Origin: Guyanagaster necrorhizus
Lineage: Eukaryota; Basidiomycota; Agaricomycetes; Agaricales; Physalacriaceae
DNA: 64,000 nucleotides
NCBI RefSeq assembly: GCF_019112545.1
Contig: NW_025064881.1
Location: forward strand, 966,591-1,030,590
Reading direction: 5' to 3'
Each line of letters begins with the position of its first letter. Positions within the stretch are counted from its first letter, which is position 1. Of the stretch, positions 33,241-45,880 are shown one piece after another. The translations under genes and the position numbers were made by a program. The notes below the pieces were generated by a model that was not told the DNA's origin, did not search any database, and saw only the letters and a program-made list of their open reading frames with translations.

Positions 33241-34925
33241 TAAGACCTAGTATGAAACAATAAGAATAGGTGTGAAAGACAATGATAGCAAGAACATACA
33301 AGGGTCAACGTACATGCCTCATTCAGAAGCTTCAAGCAAGTCGTTGTTGTAGGGCACGGGTTGTCGTATCGGCCGTGGCGATGCCTAGCAACAGAAATGA
33401 CAAGAACAAGAAAAAAGGCAAGAAAACGCACGTCTGTCATGCACACACACACAACGGACGCATCAACATGTTTTTTTTCCCACGCATGCACAATAACGCA
33501 CACGCACACACATGTCGATTTAATGCGAACGCACCGAACGCGTGAACGCATCACTAGCAGAGATTCTATGGGCGTAGGATCTTCCTATACCTCGACGCAG
33601 AAACGCACGCATAAGAACACTGTAAATTCGATCCTACAAGTCGACGGTCATAGTCAGCAGGCTGCTTCTTACAGAGGAAAAATAAAGCGCACCGAAGGCC
33701 AGGAGATCGGTTATGTGAAGACTGCGAGCTCAGCGTAAACGTGAGTAACCCAACCAATAACGATACCACGAAAGACGCGCCGTGCAAGAATCTTTTTCGA
33801 TGCCATATCCTTCCACTCCATCAGCGCTGCGTGTCAAGCTGACGTCCTATCAACATCCACCACCAACACCACCACCTTTCCTGTCGCAAAGCCGGAAGGA
33901 GAGCGTCATGAAGGAACAATCATGGCTTCCCTTCTTCTACTAACGTCACTCCTTATCTGCGGCGCAAACCCCCCCTCCCGGACGACAACACGTTGTATTA
34001 GGAACCTCAAGCAACCTGTTGCTTCTTAGTTATCGGTTTTTCCTGGTCGAGCGAATCAACCCAGGAGCCGCTGTCATCCTGCAGCTGGAGGATCGGTCAA
34101 AAAAAATGAAAAGGGTAATCAACGCTAGTACTCAGGCTGCGGAGATGCATATGGACGTCGCTGTCAATCTCGGAAGGACGATCCGGTGAATAAATGTCCC
34201 TTCCCTTTCCCGGTACGTGTATCTCCCTCTCGAAAAAACTTGGTGATTTCATCTCGCTTGCGGGGTTTTATTTTTTCCGAATGGTGGAGCTTTCAATTCA
34301 ACGGTTAGAGTCAGATAAGTAATAGAGACGATCGCGTCTTGCTTTCGCAACTGTATGGTGTTTCGGCCGATAGTTCGGACCGGTATCCGGAATTCTGGAC
34401 GATTACGTTGTGCTCGGATGAGAACAGTGGCACCATATTGGATCATCGTCCAGTCGTCTTTGGGAATATACAGCTCTGTCAATGTCACTCGTACCCCCCA
34501 CCCACCTGGACGGCACCGAGAACGTCGAGTCCAGGCACCGTTCCACCTGTGCAAATCTCATAATTATAACGTTAATCCCATATCTCCAAACAAGCAATTC
34601 ATTCTATGTATTGAAAGCCAAAGTAGGTAATGATAATATGCGAGGCAGTGCACGTATAGTAGCGTCCATACTATATACATGCTTTTTTCGTGGATGGTAT
34701 GTAACTAATAGTTGTAGTAGTACACATATGAGAAGACGAAGAAAAAAAAATGCAAAACGCAAGAACGTCCATCTGCATTGTGTTGCTGCTGTTAATGTTA
34801 CAAAATGTCTAATATGGGTTGATTGTTAGTACAAACCAGCGTGAGTGGGAAAGATGAATAAAGATATTGAGAATATGAGAGCCGTCGTATGGCGAGCGGT
34901 CGTATAATGGCGTGTGGGAGGGCGT
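33241..34925. other. Intergenic, includes a CA-rich tract
   Basis: CpG-containing, gene-like base composition returns here. A CA/CG-rich simple-sequence tract lies at about 33430-33520. Open frames at 33240-33787 on both strands are low-complexity shadows of it. I see no spliced gene with motif support. Confidence 0.45.
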
Positions 34926-36832
34926 CTAAGCGCCTATCATCGTTTCTTCTCCTGCTCCTCCTGCTCCTCCTACACCACCAACGAAGCACCACTGCTTCAC
35001 AAAAGCCTTGTATAGATCCTCTGACGAGGGAGGAGGGCTCGGTGATTTTTTCCCCGTCCTTAATGGGGGCGTGGGGGTGGGGGTTGGGGTCGAAGGAGGG
35101 GGTGACGGAGGATGAACTCGTTCAGGAGACAGTGGTGGCGATGGCGACCTGCGCTTAGGCTCGATAGCGTCTGAATTGAGCATCGAGAAGGGAACGGGAA
35201 GACTCGCAGGCTCTACGTACACAGGCACTTCCTCCAATGCACCCGCCCGCTCCTCGATAGGTGAGTCTAATGGAGAGTTGCTGCCTCTTGATAGAGCAGG
35301 CGTCTCGTCTCCATCCCCGTCAGAATGCACTGGGGAGCCCGTGTCCATGTGCGACTTGCGAGAGCCCCAAAACCAGAACACGCCCGCGCCTTCGGCTTTC
35401 TCTTCAGTAGGAGGACTCTGTTGGTGAGGGACAGCGTTGGGCTTGGCATAGTTGGCAAGCTTGAAGCCTTTCAGGCGATGTTGGAGCGTCGCCTCTGATC
35501 TTGCGCGATTATGGGGAGGAGGAGGGACTGGGGTGGTTGGTAAAGACGGTGATAGGGTGGGTGTCGAAGAAGTCGGTGGGCTTGTCGGTGAGGATGGACC
35601 AATGGTTGGAAATGGAACGGAGCTCTCGGACGGAACGGTTATCGGAGCTACCGATGCATTGGTTTTCTCAACCGTTGAAGGTGATGGCTCTAAAGTTAAA
35701 TTAAGTGAACAAATGGGAATGAAGTGAATGGTATGGACCTACGGTTGGGACTCCGAATAAAGGCCACACGGTAGTTTTGCCCAGCGTTATTGTCCCACCA
35801 TTCACCTCCACCTGCGGAATATCGTACGACGAGATAGACGGTCCGGTCGATAAGGGTGGAGGCGTAGTCTTCCAATTTGATTGTATATTCAAAACGATCC
35901 CAAGCTCCAGATGCTCCCCTACCGACACTTGCAGCGACATCACCTATGGTGAGAGATTTCGTGGGCAGAATAGGTAACGAAGGCAACGACGTTTGATACC
36001 GAGCTGCGACTTCGGACGTCGTCTGCCAATCGTCAAGCGTGAACCTGACGAAAACCTGCTTCTCGTATGATATATTGCGAACGAGCACGGATCCCTTGAG
36101 CGCCAGGGTTGATTGGGGAAGAGTCAAGGACTCGAGTATGAGATTAGAACCTAGTATGGGTGCTGCAGGGTTTGGTACGGGGTCGGTGAATGGAGACAGG
36201 CAGTACGAGGGGTGAACCAATGGAAATGGGAACCGTGGAGCGTCTGAATAGCGAGAGGAGCCGACTTCGACCTCTGTCTCAGTTTCGGTCTCCGCATCCG
36301 ACGCCGGAGCGGCTCGAAGCAGCGAAGCGGGTTTGGCGGAACGACTGAAGAGACGTACTGTTTCGAGCTGGTGGGTAGGAAAATGGACGTTTTTGGGGGC
36401 ATGAGATTCGTGAGAAGGCGTAGATGGGGCAGAGCGGGCCCGGGCATGCTGGATAGATAAGGAGGGCATATCGGGGACAGAGGACGAGCGCGGGGACCCC
36501 TTGAGCGAAGATTTGAGGGGCCGGCCATTGGAGAGCAGCACGGGGGTCGAGTTGGTTCGCTGCGGGGGGGATGACCTACCCGGTAACTCTGGGCTAGGAC
36601 TTCGTGGGAAGGGTACGGTGGCTAATTTCGTATCGACCCGCAATGATTTGGTGTCTGGGGTGGGGCTGAGGTCGTCATCGGAAGAACAGTCATTCTGAAA
36701 GTGAAAGACAGGTCTGGTGTTGTGTGTAATCCGTGGCAGCGAGCCAAGGGAGGTAAAGGCGCCTGAAGAATGAGTATACGAACGACGGTGAGTAGGGCGT
36801 CCTTGGGTAGGAGTGGGCAGGGAGTAGGGCAT
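34926..36832 (-). CDS. PP1 regulatory subunit with CBM21 glycogen-binding domain
   Basis: Exons are 36832-35743 and 35689-34926. The 53-base intron is phase 1, and the product has 617 residues. A PP1-docking RVxF-type motif, KNVHF, lies at 147-151. A CBM21 carbohydrate-binding module follows at about 228-356, with VRNISYEKQVFVRFTLDDW and WWDNNAGQNYRV as its most typical blocks. Both ends are Ser/Pro-rich. In the family (yeast GAC1/PIG1, animal glycogen-targeting subunits) the protein brings phosphatase 1 to glycogen and activates glycogen synthase. The intron falls a few residues after the CBM21 domain and the frame continues cleanly to a stop. Family assignment is secure; the exact yeast counterpart is not decided. 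Confidence 0.9.
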
Positions 36833-38440
36833 ACGAGATGGTGGTCGCCAATTGGAAACGAATGCAGCCTTTTTTTATGATTCAGTTTCTCGTTTTCTTT
36901 TCAATGCTCCAATTTGGAATCTCCGATCTTTTTTAGGTCGCCCGATTCCATCTTGTGTCTTATCTGTCGTGGCTCCTCGATCTCATTGGCTGCCTTTCGG
37001 CACAGCATTTAAATTTTCCGCCACGCTCTAGATCTTCATCCCCATTTGGATATTCCACGTCTTGTTATCTGATCGCATTACTCGCCCATTTTGCGTAAGA
37101 GTTCCTCACCAGTAACGTCAAAAACACTCCTTGGAGCTGTGGATTCGTTGCCTTCGTCTCGCCACAATCACGTCTCGTAACACTTTCAATCCCCGGTATA
37201 GTTACTCTCTTCTTCAACTCTTCCTCAACTCAATTGTCTCAGTCTTCGGCTAAAAGTAGCTACTTATTCCGAATCTTCGGCGCAGAACTACTACGGTCCC
37301 TCCCTGCGCTTGTCGGACATATCCCTCACCACCGTTCCACTTTAAAATATACACGTCAAATAAACCCGCCAACCCGCCTCCATTCCACCGCTACGACACG
37401 TTCGTTCAACTCTGTTTATTATCCTGTTCATCATGAGAACCGCAGTCAACTCCTTTGGCATCTTGATATTCTCCGGTGATTCCTCTGCCTCCGCAACTCG
37501 GGCTCGAGCTTCCTCTCCCCCTGCTGTCCGACCTCCTTGTCCAAGTGTCTGTTTTATTCCCCATACTTGAACAATTCCCAGGCCAATTTTGTGGGGTGAG
37601 AGGCCGTACCTGTCCACAAACGAACATCCAAACATCTTCGCATGCGTCCAAGTTGAGAACTCAGGCTCAGACCCATGGCGACCCTTCAACGAATTACGTG
37701 TTCCCTTGCTACGGTAAGTATGTCTTCTTCTCGCATGCAGTATGTTTTCTGCTGCGCTGATATCACGCCCCATTGATTGACCGGTCCACACCTCCCAACT
37801 CACGGACTTCGCTTGAGACTCCCTCTGAGGTCGTAGTGCGAGTCGGGTTCGTATCAACAACGCTCTTTTCTTTTTTTGAAACTCAGAGGGGGACGCAACC
37901 ATCACTGTTCACGTCTGTCGCTCTCTCTCTCCCTCTCCCTCCCTCTCTCCTCGGCTACCTTTACGGCGCATCAGCCCTCGTGTAATCTCATCACTATCAT
38001 TGGCAGATCTATTGTTATCACTAACTTCTATCAATACCATCCTTGGGAACAGTTTAGGAATGACCTTTCTATCTAGTCATCGTATTTCTGACGAGAATAA
38101 CTTAGCATCATCGTTCACTTGACATTCCCAACATATGAATCTGAGTCACTGAGTTTGAACCGTTATCTTCATCCAAGTCATGAGTACAACATCATCTGCC
38201 TTTCGTCCCTGGCTTATAAGGGTCAGTATCATTCGTCTCCTATTCAACCTCGGAGTCTGAATTCAGCTTATTCTTAAACGCACGTTTATCTTGCTCGAGA
38301 GCTCTTGACACGAATTCGTACTTATCTGGATCATTTGTCTAGACTTTGAAATGGTCTTTGCCTCGACTGTATCATTTACTCCTATGTACTTGCATTGTCG
38401 GGTAGGTCTTTATTCTAGACTATGTCCTACCGGCAAATAA
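36833..38440. other. Upstream region of the CBM21 gene, no supported gene
   Basis: A CCAAT element (plus-strand ATTGG at 36985-36989) lies about 150 bases upstream of the CBM21 gene. Open frames on both strands at 37234-37985 carry no recognisable motif. A pyrimidine-rich tract (CTCTCTCTCCCTCTCC, about 37920-37950) explains part of the 37773-38076 frames. A plus-strand transcript is possible but cannot be shown. Confidence 0.4.
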
Positions 38441-38441
38441 T

Positions 38442-38492
38442 GTTGGTTCCGGGTCTCGATCCGACATCGGTAGAGACCGGAAGAAAACCAAC
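38442..38492. repeat. Strong hairpin next to the tRNA-Phe gene
   Basis: GTTGGTT...GGTCTC pairs with GAGACC...AACCAAC around a 15-base loop. In the tRNA orientation it lies about 13 bases after the mature 3' end. A second inverted repeat (GGTAGG and CCTACC) lies at about 38400-38430. It could fold in the tRNA trailer or be a remnant of something else. Confidence 0.5.
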
Positions 38493-38504
38493 TGTCCACT
38501 ACCA

Positions 38505-38596
38505 TGGGGGCACCCAGAATTGAACTGGGGACCTGCAGAATATCTCCCCTTCTACGTTACTTCAGTCTGTCGCTCTCCCAATTGAGCTATGCCCCC
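38505..38596 (-). tRNA. tRNA-Phe (GAA) with a 19-base intron
   Basis: The minus strand folds as a full tRNA. Acceptor stem GGGGGCA pairs with TGCCCCC. The D arm is GCTC...GAGC, the anticodon loop CTGAAG with anticodon GAA, and the T arm CCCAG-TTCAATT-CTGGG. An intron of 19 bases follows G37, the usual place for nuclear tRNA introns. D-loop and anticodon-arm bases agree with known eukaryotic tRNA-Phe. One A-C mismatch sits at the top of the anticodon stem. The last base is the discriminator A. Confidence 0.93.
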
Positions 38597-40029
38597 TGAA
38601 AACACATCTTTACCCATCAATTTTGGCAATTGGAGTGACCACAGTATTCAAGGTCTGTATAAATTCCGCGCCAAAATATCTCCATCCGCACCAAGTTGTT
38701 CAACTCAGACACAAAGATAAGTAACCGAGTACTGAATTTAATCAAGAACATACGTCAGGAAAGCGTCACCCTCAGTAGTGACGCCCGCCGCGTCTTCTTT
38801 TTCTCGTCGATCCTCGAAGTGCGGATCAGGCCTGTGGAGAGGAAGAAGAGAGCGCACTAAATTCGATTTAGTGTGGATTATTCTTCCGGGTCCCTCCACG
38901 TATGTCTTGGTTACCTGGCGTCCACCGTCGCCTAATGTCCACCAAGTTCTTTAGCAACGCATGTATAGATAACTCTCGTTGCCTCGCCACTCCATGCTAA
39001 CGTCAGTACTAGACACGTCTTGAATATTCCTTGGGGGCGCACACGAAAGGTTCTGAACTCCCGACTCTGGTTCTCACACTACACCCGAGGAATGAAGAAC
39101 CAGTCAAGTTTCCACGCGTTTATTTTCTTGGGCGCAGCATGGGGACCCTGTTAGAAGCATGGAGGTGCAGGTTCGTAACTTTCCCAGCCCTGAATAATGT
39201 ACCCGCCTCGATATGATACACTTCCCACGTCAGTTTTAACTTTGAAACGATTGAATGAAGGCTGGGCTGGGATATCAGAAGAAAGTTCCCTTACGAAATA
39301 AGCTCCCCGTGCTTTACTTATTGCAAAATTTTCAGTACGCTTTGCTCTGCAAGTTGGGGTAAGCCTGCACCAGCTTTCACGATGATGATTTCACTTTAAT
39401 ACGCGGACATAAATACAACCCAAAGCTGAGAGAGATGGAATGTAGCGTGACCGTGTTAAGAGGGGTTGAATTTGATATCGACGACATTGCCAAATAACGC
39501 GACACGCGTCGTATGTAATGCAGCCAGCTTTCCTTGTCTTTTCCAAAGCGTCCGAGTCGCCGCTTTGGGTCTGGGGCATAATATTAAATATCGCACATCC
39601 AGCTTGGATCTTCGGTTGTCAGGCAAGGGAGCGTTGTTCTCCTCCTCGGCTGTTCCTTGCTACACTGTATTGCTTCTATTATGTGTACATGGCATGTATG
39701 ACCCTCGCCTATTTGCGAGTGTTCCCTGCTGAAATCCGGGTGAGCGCTAGAGAATTACCGCTCATTTTAGCATACTTATTCATTCATGATATTTGCTGAT
39801 TTGTCTCAAGGTCCCCGCACTCCAGACATCCTATCATAATTGGTTGCGCATTAAATAATATCAAGCAGCCTCAAAAATGGAACGGAACGCGATCGAGATG
39901 AATTTTGATTATTGACATACTTTTCATTTTAGTTGGACGGTGATTGGATAATGCGCCGTTTGTAATACATACGAAAATTTTCGTTGTTCGTCCCTCGCGG
40001 CTCTCATTGTAAAGATGCTCCGGGGCATT
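38597..40029. other. Intergenic, one possible terminal exon
   Basis: On the minus strand a frame of about 30 codons near 38835-38745 (PDPHFEDRREKEDAAG... to TAA) follows a good acceptor (CTCTCCACAG) and looks coding. I could not find a start or upstream exon in frame, so it is only a possible last exon of an unknown small gene. The rest (39000-40029) holds no supported gene. Confidence 0.3.
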
Positions 40030-40171
40030 AGAGCAATAGCAGGATGCTGAGGACGAAGAAATTGACGTTGTCGGCGGTGCGGATTACCAGATCAACGTTA
40101 TCGGTGGGCTTATTGAAGGGAGCATCGGCGGTGATTACCGGGGATGGTTCAGGTTGTGCGTCGGCGTCCAT
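40030..40171 (-). pseudogene. BTB gene remnant, N-terminal piece
   Basis: From the ATG at 40171 the frame reads ITADAPFNKPTDNVDLVIRT and NVNFFVLSILLLL, then a stop at 40030. It is the start of the BTB domain found in the two intact neighbours, cut off after about 46 codons. The matching downstream part is not next to it, so this is a truncated duplicate. Confidence 0.8.
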
Positions 40172-40910
40172 CTGCTAGTGATAGTAGACAATCAAGCTAA
40201 GGCTGGCTGCTCCGTGCTTGTGCCATCGTGACTGATGGACCTCACCCTCGTAGAACTGCGTTACCAGCGCTTCGAGTTGTTTCATTCCATAGGAAGAATC
40301 CCGAGTGTCACAAAGCAACATGTGCTTGAAGGTTCCTATACGCGTTGACGTCGCATTTTTTGGCGCTGTAAATAAGAAAGAACATTGATACAAGACGAAA
40401 TCCAGAAAATGATTATTCATTCGGCACTTGTCGAGTCACAATTACTCCTTCACTTCGAACGATCATTACGCTTCGCAATTGGATCGCTCAGAAAAAGTTA
40501 ATCGTAGCTCGGATGTTAAAAGTTAGTCGTAGCTCGGATGTTAATAAGACGTCAGCTTGGTCCGTGACTCGATGCTGGCGGAGCGGAAGCTTAGTGGATT
40601 ATCATCTCCGTGGAACCTTTTCCGACCGTGTTGTAGAATCTCAAGGACTCTCCCGTACGTACGAATATTCATTCGATGTTACGGGACATAAATTTATATG
40701 CGGCTCTTTGCATAGTATAATGTTGTTTACCTGATGAAGACATCACACGGGTGACTGCGAGGAAGGAATCGCTATTCAGAAAGAACGTGATTAGATTAGT
40801 GATTGCCGAATGTCATCTCGGTGAGTTGTTATTGTATGAGGAGGGAAATGCAACTGACGCAAAGCAAATCATAATGTCCTATTCCTAGTCTATGTTCGAA
40901 CTGGCCCCGC

Positions 40911-41417
40911 CGGCCCTTCGTCCAGTCTACGTTCAAGGATACCTTTGATGGTCTACCAGGAAAGAGGCGCGTTAAAAATGTCGCATTACTCACCCTCTGG
41001 TGTCCGCCTAGCAATTTCCTCCGCCAATAATCCTGCGAATCGATGAATTTGCTTGACGGCCATTCTTGTCCATTCATCATGGTCCCACTCGGCGATACTC
41101 ATCACGACAGCCCATCTAGCGCTACTTCTTCTCAAGACTACAATAAAACTTGCACGTTCACCTCGCCCAAATAATCACGCTATTAGGTGTAGGTGCGCAA
41201 GTCCCCATCTCCTGATCGCGTCCAATACGACGCCGGTTTGAGATACCAAATCGACAGGATGGCGTGGATTTCAGGAACAATAGCTGTGGAGCTTTGGCCT
41301 TGTAACCATGTCATCTCATCATCCTGCATGGGATCGAATCCCACCTGCGCCGCCTTTCCACATTTCCTGTGATAATCCCAAAGACGAAAGTGCTGCAGGA
41401 TGGAGATGAGCAGGACG
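40911..41417 (-). pseudogene. BTB gene remnant, C-terminal piece
   Basis: The minus strand carries blocks of the C-terminal half of the neighbouring BTB proteins: WDYHRKCGKAAQ near 41385, then QIHRFAGLLAEEIARR near 41030. A last-exon match (VSLNVDWTK, 40942-40913) follows an intron-like gap, but the stop after Lys is lost. The BTB domain itself is missing. It is a separate partial copy from 40030-40171, because the order of the two pieces is the reverse of a single gene. Confidence 0.7.
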
Positions 41418-42030
41418 AAGCTGGGTTTATACGCTCAGGGCTTGGACGTGTTTTGTCGGCTATGTTCAATTCTTCGTGGGCAAACGAGCGCTGCGGGGCC
41501 GAGCTTGACTGCTGGTGCTGTCAATGGCGTGTATGACCCTCCGCATTGCTGCCGGTATGCGATCCGCCTCGAGACATGACATGTTCGACAGGCTGGTCTG
41601 CCTTGAAGTGTTGATTTGCTGTGGTGGAGCAGAACCCTGTCAAGGACAACACAAGAGGCATCGTCCCGGGAAGTTCTACATGGCGCGTTGTCCGTGGTCG
41701 ATATGTTAACGATAGATATGTGCATTCTACAATCCATACTCTCAAGTTTGTCGTGCTCACAGTTTCTTAGTGGATGATGCCAGAAGTCCGATATCTACTC
41801 GACATTATGGACAGTAGACATACATCTAGCTGTTAGCGCCGTATACCATAATTGTCTTATCGACGTTGGAATTGAGGGATATTTCGCATGCACGCCTTGG
41901 ATGATATTTCGGTGTGTTATACATCATTTGTATAACACCGGTCGTCCGACACAACACAAATAATTATGCCTAGTTTTGGCCTCTCGTGTATATATTGTAA
42001 AACCTTTGTTCACCAACCACTGCTTCGTCA

Positions 42031-43040
42031 TCACTTTGCCCAATCAATGTTCAGAGGCTCCTATGCCAATGTTCAACAGAAATGAATACAGTTGAAGATA
42101 TCGACGGACTCACCTGCGAAATCCGCCTATCGATCTCCTCCGCTACTAACCTCGCGAATCGATGGATCTGGTTACCGGCGACTTCAGCCCAATTTGCGCC
42201 GCACTGAGAGATACTGTTCGCGATCGCTTGGGCAATGATATTTTCATCAAGAGCAATATCTGATGAAGGTCGTCCTAGCACTTCCGCCATCACAGTGACA
42301 AGATAATTATTTAACCATCCATGCGCATAAAGGGTTTTATCTCCTATTGTCCATGGGGTCGTATACCCCCCACACAATGTACACCAATCATTGGAGCCTA
42401 AGAAGAGGAAGTCAGATGTTTTCCCTTTCAGCCATGGCATGTGGTTCTCTGGTGTGAGGGCCTGAGCGGCTTTCCCGCACCTCCTATGGTAATTTCGGAG
42501 ACGGACGTATTGGAGGGCATCAATACATCTCAGATCCTCGAGTTCGACTTCGGAGTCGAAAGGCGCAGTGAGCATGTTCTTTGCTGCCGCCTCGGCCAGT
42601 TCCTTCCATCCATTGCCGACTGCATGAGCAAAAACCCCCATCGCATGCTCCTTTATCAGAGACGATGCAATTACAGTCTGAATGAACCGCTCCAACGTAT
42701 GATCCATACAGTATTTGTCCAATACCTTCCCTACTGCCACGAGCTGCTCTACGCTCTTGATCTCCGGTGAGGCGTATGGGTAACAGAATAAGAGGATAGT
42801 TCGGAAGGTATCACTGTCTTCCTTCACTTCAAGGACGGGAAGACCGTCTCTCTCCTCTGTGTGCTGGTTGGGTTGCAGAACGTGGCGGAAGAACGACGAT
42901 GGGGATCGCAGCGATAGCAGCACGCTGAGGACGAAAAAGTCGACATTGTCGGCTGTGCGGATCACCAGATCAACGCTATCGGTGGGATCGTTGAAGGGGG
43001 CGTCGGCGGTGGAAGCATTGCGTGGCTTGGTGGTTTCCAT
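42031..43040 (-). CDS. BTB/POZ domain protein, two exons
   Basis: Exons are 43040-42114 and 42060-42031, with a 53-base intron in phase 0, giving 318 residues. Residues about 20-115 form a BTB/POZ domain (VDLVIRTADNVDFFVLSVLL, then a short strand and the helices LLFCYPYASPEI and LVAVGKVLDKYCM). BTB domains mediate dimerisation and often recruit Cullin-3 ligases. The tiny last exon encodes EPLNIDWAK and is supported by the neighbouring gene, which ends VPLNIDWKK after an intron at the same place. A CxxC pair (WCTLCGGY) lies in the C-terminal half. Such families are large in agaricomycetes and their targets are mostly unknown. Confidence 0.85.
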
Positions 43041-43134
43041 TGCTAGTGGCTGATGCGGGAGATGGGGGAGCAGGCCTCAGGTTTTATACTTCTTTTGCTG
43101 CCGCCTCGTGGCTGGCGTGTTTATGCCTCCGGGC

Positions 43135-43142
43135 CTTTTATA
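43135..43142 (-). promoter_or_regulatory. TATA box of the first BTB gene
   Basis: TATAAAAG on the minus strand lies 95 bases before the ATG. The surrounding sequence (CGTATAAAAGG) is the same as upstream of the second BTB gene. Confidence 0.65.
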
Positions 43143-43662
43143 CGTGAAAGAGGCGCTTCGAAATAGTATACAGTTGTCAAACTCTTCCTTTTTGCTCTTT
43201 TGGCATCCAGGAATCTCATATATAGTAGCCTAGGGGAGACTAAGTATTTAGCACTAGTTTACAGACACGCGTGAAAATTTATCTCTGTGTAGTGAAACAA
43301 ATCCGACTCCTCTGATGCGAAAATCTTAACAATGGACGCCAAGTTTGACTACTTGCTTAGTCGATAGTGCACTGTGTCTCAACCGCATCTACGAAATAAT
43401 CTTACGAAATAATCTTGGGAACTACTTTAGGAATAGAAACTTCTCGATGCGCCTTGGAAAGCGTGTAAGGATCAACGTTCTCGTTCCGATGCGTATCTGG
43501 CTCGTAAAATCACGTTCATCACATCGATATCTCCCTGGTAGGTTGAGGTTTGAGTACCTCGTTTGCGTGAGGACTAGAGCTTGGGCCATCGATAAATGTC
43601 AACTGCAATATATAATGAAAAGTACAACCATGTCCTAAGTCAAAGCAACCGTTCGACTATCG

Positions 43663-44703
43663 TTACTTCTTCCAATCGATGTTCAACGGCACCTATGACA
43701 CGTTCATACGATACGTCATGCCGGCACCACGTTTACTCACCTGCGAAATCTGTCTGTTGATTTCCTCTATGAGGCGCTTCCCGAATTTGCGAATCTGGCT
43801 GAGAGCAATCTTCATCCATTCTTCATTGGCGTTGGGGCACTGCGAGACACTCTTCGCGACTGCGTGGGCAATGATACCTTCATCAGGGGCGGTTTCCAGG
43901 CGGGGGCTTCCCAGCGCCCACACCTTCAGTGCTGCAGCATAATCGGCCACCCAGTAGTGAGCGATGTACCCCAAACCGGAACCACCGTCTATCTTTTGCT
44001 GTAGGGGCGTTCCACAAAATGCACAGGTATGCTGGTATCCTGTTCTGGGTCGTAGGAACAATATATCTGAAATGTTGCCTCTCAGGAATGGCATGCGTAT
44101 ATCTGTTTCGCCCGACATGACGGCCTGGGTGGCTTTCCTACACCTCCTGTGATAATCTTGAAGGCGAATGTACTGGAGGGCATCAAGGAGTTTTAGGTCC
44201 TCAAAGTCAGGGTGTTGGGCGAGAGGTATTGCGAGCGTGCTCTTCGCTGCTGCCTCACCTAGTTCCTTCCACCCGTTGAGAACGGCGTGGACAAAGACCA
44301 GTAGGCCTTTCTCTCTGATGAGAGGCGACGCGATTACGGCCTTGACGAACTGTTCACAAGCGTTATCCATGCAGTATTTGTCGAGGGCCTTTCCCACCAC
44401 CACGAGCTGCTCGATGTTGTTGATCTCGGGAGAGACACACGGATAGCAGAGCAGGAGGATAGATCGGAAGGTGTGGCTGTCCTCCCTGACCTCGAGGATG
44501 GGGAATCCGTCCCTTTCTTCCGTATGATGGTTATCTTGCAGAACGTTACGAAAGAACGACGATGGGGATCGCAGTGATAGAAGTGTGCTGAGGACGAAGA
44601 AGTCGACGTTGTCGACTGTGCGAATTACCAGGTCGACGCAATCAGTGGGGTCGTTGAAGGGGGCGTCGGCGGTAGTGACATTACGCAGCTGGGTGGTTTG
44701 CAT
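43663..44703 (-). CDS. BTB/POZ domain protein, second tandem copy, two exons
   Basis: Exons are 44703-43741 and 43692-43663, with a 48-base intron in phase 0, giving 330 residues. It is a clear paralogue of the gene at 42031-43040: the BTB domain is nearly the same (PFNDPTDCVDLVIRT, DNVDFFVLSTLLSLRSPSSF), and the C-terminal half aligns throughout, with a few extra residues. The CxxC pair is kept (CAFCGTP). An upstream in-frame Met exists at 44799, but the chosen ATG at 44703 aligns with the paralogue and follows a TATA box by about 100 bases. The last exon encodes VPLNIDWKK. Confidence 0.87.
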
Positions 44704-44805
44704 TGCTGGTAGGAAGATATGTATGAAGATATATGTAAGAGATGGAGGGAGGAGGTTCTGTGCTACTTTTGCCGCCTCGTGACTCCAGCGCTTATGCATT
44801 CGGAC

Positions 44806-44813
44806 CTTTTATA
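44806..44813 (-). promoter_or_regulatory. TATA box of the second BTB gene
   Basis: TATAAAAG on the minus strand lies about 103 bases before the ATG at 44703, in the same context as upstream of the other BTB gene. Confidence 0.65.
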
Positions 44814-44829
44814 CGCAAGGAAAGAAGCG

Positions 44830-45880
44830 CTTCGAGGATGCCGTTAAATGCTTTTTTTGTTTTTTGCTCTTTTAGCACCTAGAAATTGTAGGATTAGCAC
44901 TAGGGATCTGGATATGCTTGAGAATATACCTACATGTAGCGAACAAGTATGACTCCTTTAATGTAAGACTCGGAGTCTTCAGTGGAATGAGTTTCATATT
45001 TCGAACGACTGTCACGTGCCTTGAGTAATACATCCAACCATATTGCGCTCCTGCTATGCCTTCTACTCTTCACTTTTTGTATAACGCTATTGATATCAGT
45101 ATGCTCCTTCCTCTTTCGATCGCCCCTTTGGTGCCCGTACAGTCTCTTTATCTTGGATGAACGAGCACTGCCACAAGGGTCACCCCTTGCAGGTACAGTT
45201 AGAAATCAAATTAGGCATAGAGACGCGTACACGTAGGCGTTGCGCTGACAATGACATTGAACCCAGGGACTTCGACATTGCTATCAAGCAATTCTTCTAC
45301 GTTACCCTGAAGGATCCAGAACCTTTGAGATGACAGTCAGTGGAGATTCGAATGTAAGGGTGGAGACTGACTGGAAAACAAGCCTGGACCACAAAGCTGT
45401 TACTTGCATCGTTTTCAGTAGCAAGTCTGGTCCAAGCGTTGTAGGAGGTCGGATTGAGTTCTGTTGTCTGCCTAAGAATATATCAGATAAGAAAAGTCAC
45501 ATCTACATGCAAAAACATGGGATTGAGTGCTGTATGTGCCCTAACCACAGTCCTAAATCATCATGCATTGTCTGTCAGCATTTGCCCTTGGCTCTCATAG
45601 AGGCTCCTTCCTCATGCTGCGCTCGGAAAGTCTGGTTATGGTATTCCTATGAAGCTCAAGCATAGTGAGGGCGTGTCAAGCAGCGAGGGCTCTTCAGACA
45701 GCCCAAGATATGGAGGGAACACTGAAGAAATTAAGCAAAGAAACAGGATCAACGCACCCAGGCTTGAAACAATATGAATGTATCGGGAATCGGCGCTTGC
45801 TTGGGTGCCTTGATGTCATCTCTGGCACGACTATTCCTGGAACCACAACGACGCGACAACGATAACGAGGACAATCCATA
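44830..45880. other. Intergenic, no supported gene
   Basis: A 111-codon frame at 45330-45665 starts with ATG and is Cys-rich, but shows no known pattern. The frame at 45021-45236 has no ATG at its start. I leave both unassigned. Confidence 0.4.

Noticed and set aside
33240..33787. Overlapping frames rich in Thr, His and Cys
   Set aside because: They come from a CA/CG simple-sequence tract read in several frames.
37342..37905. 187-codon minus-strand frame upstream of the CBM21 gene
   Set aside because: It starts and ends without promoter, domain or splice support, and plus-strand frames of similar size overlap it. Chance frame in GC-richer DNA.
45330..45665. Cys-rich 111-codon frame
   Set aside because: The Cys spacing fits no zinc-binding pattern I know, and there is no neighbouring exon or paralogue to support it.
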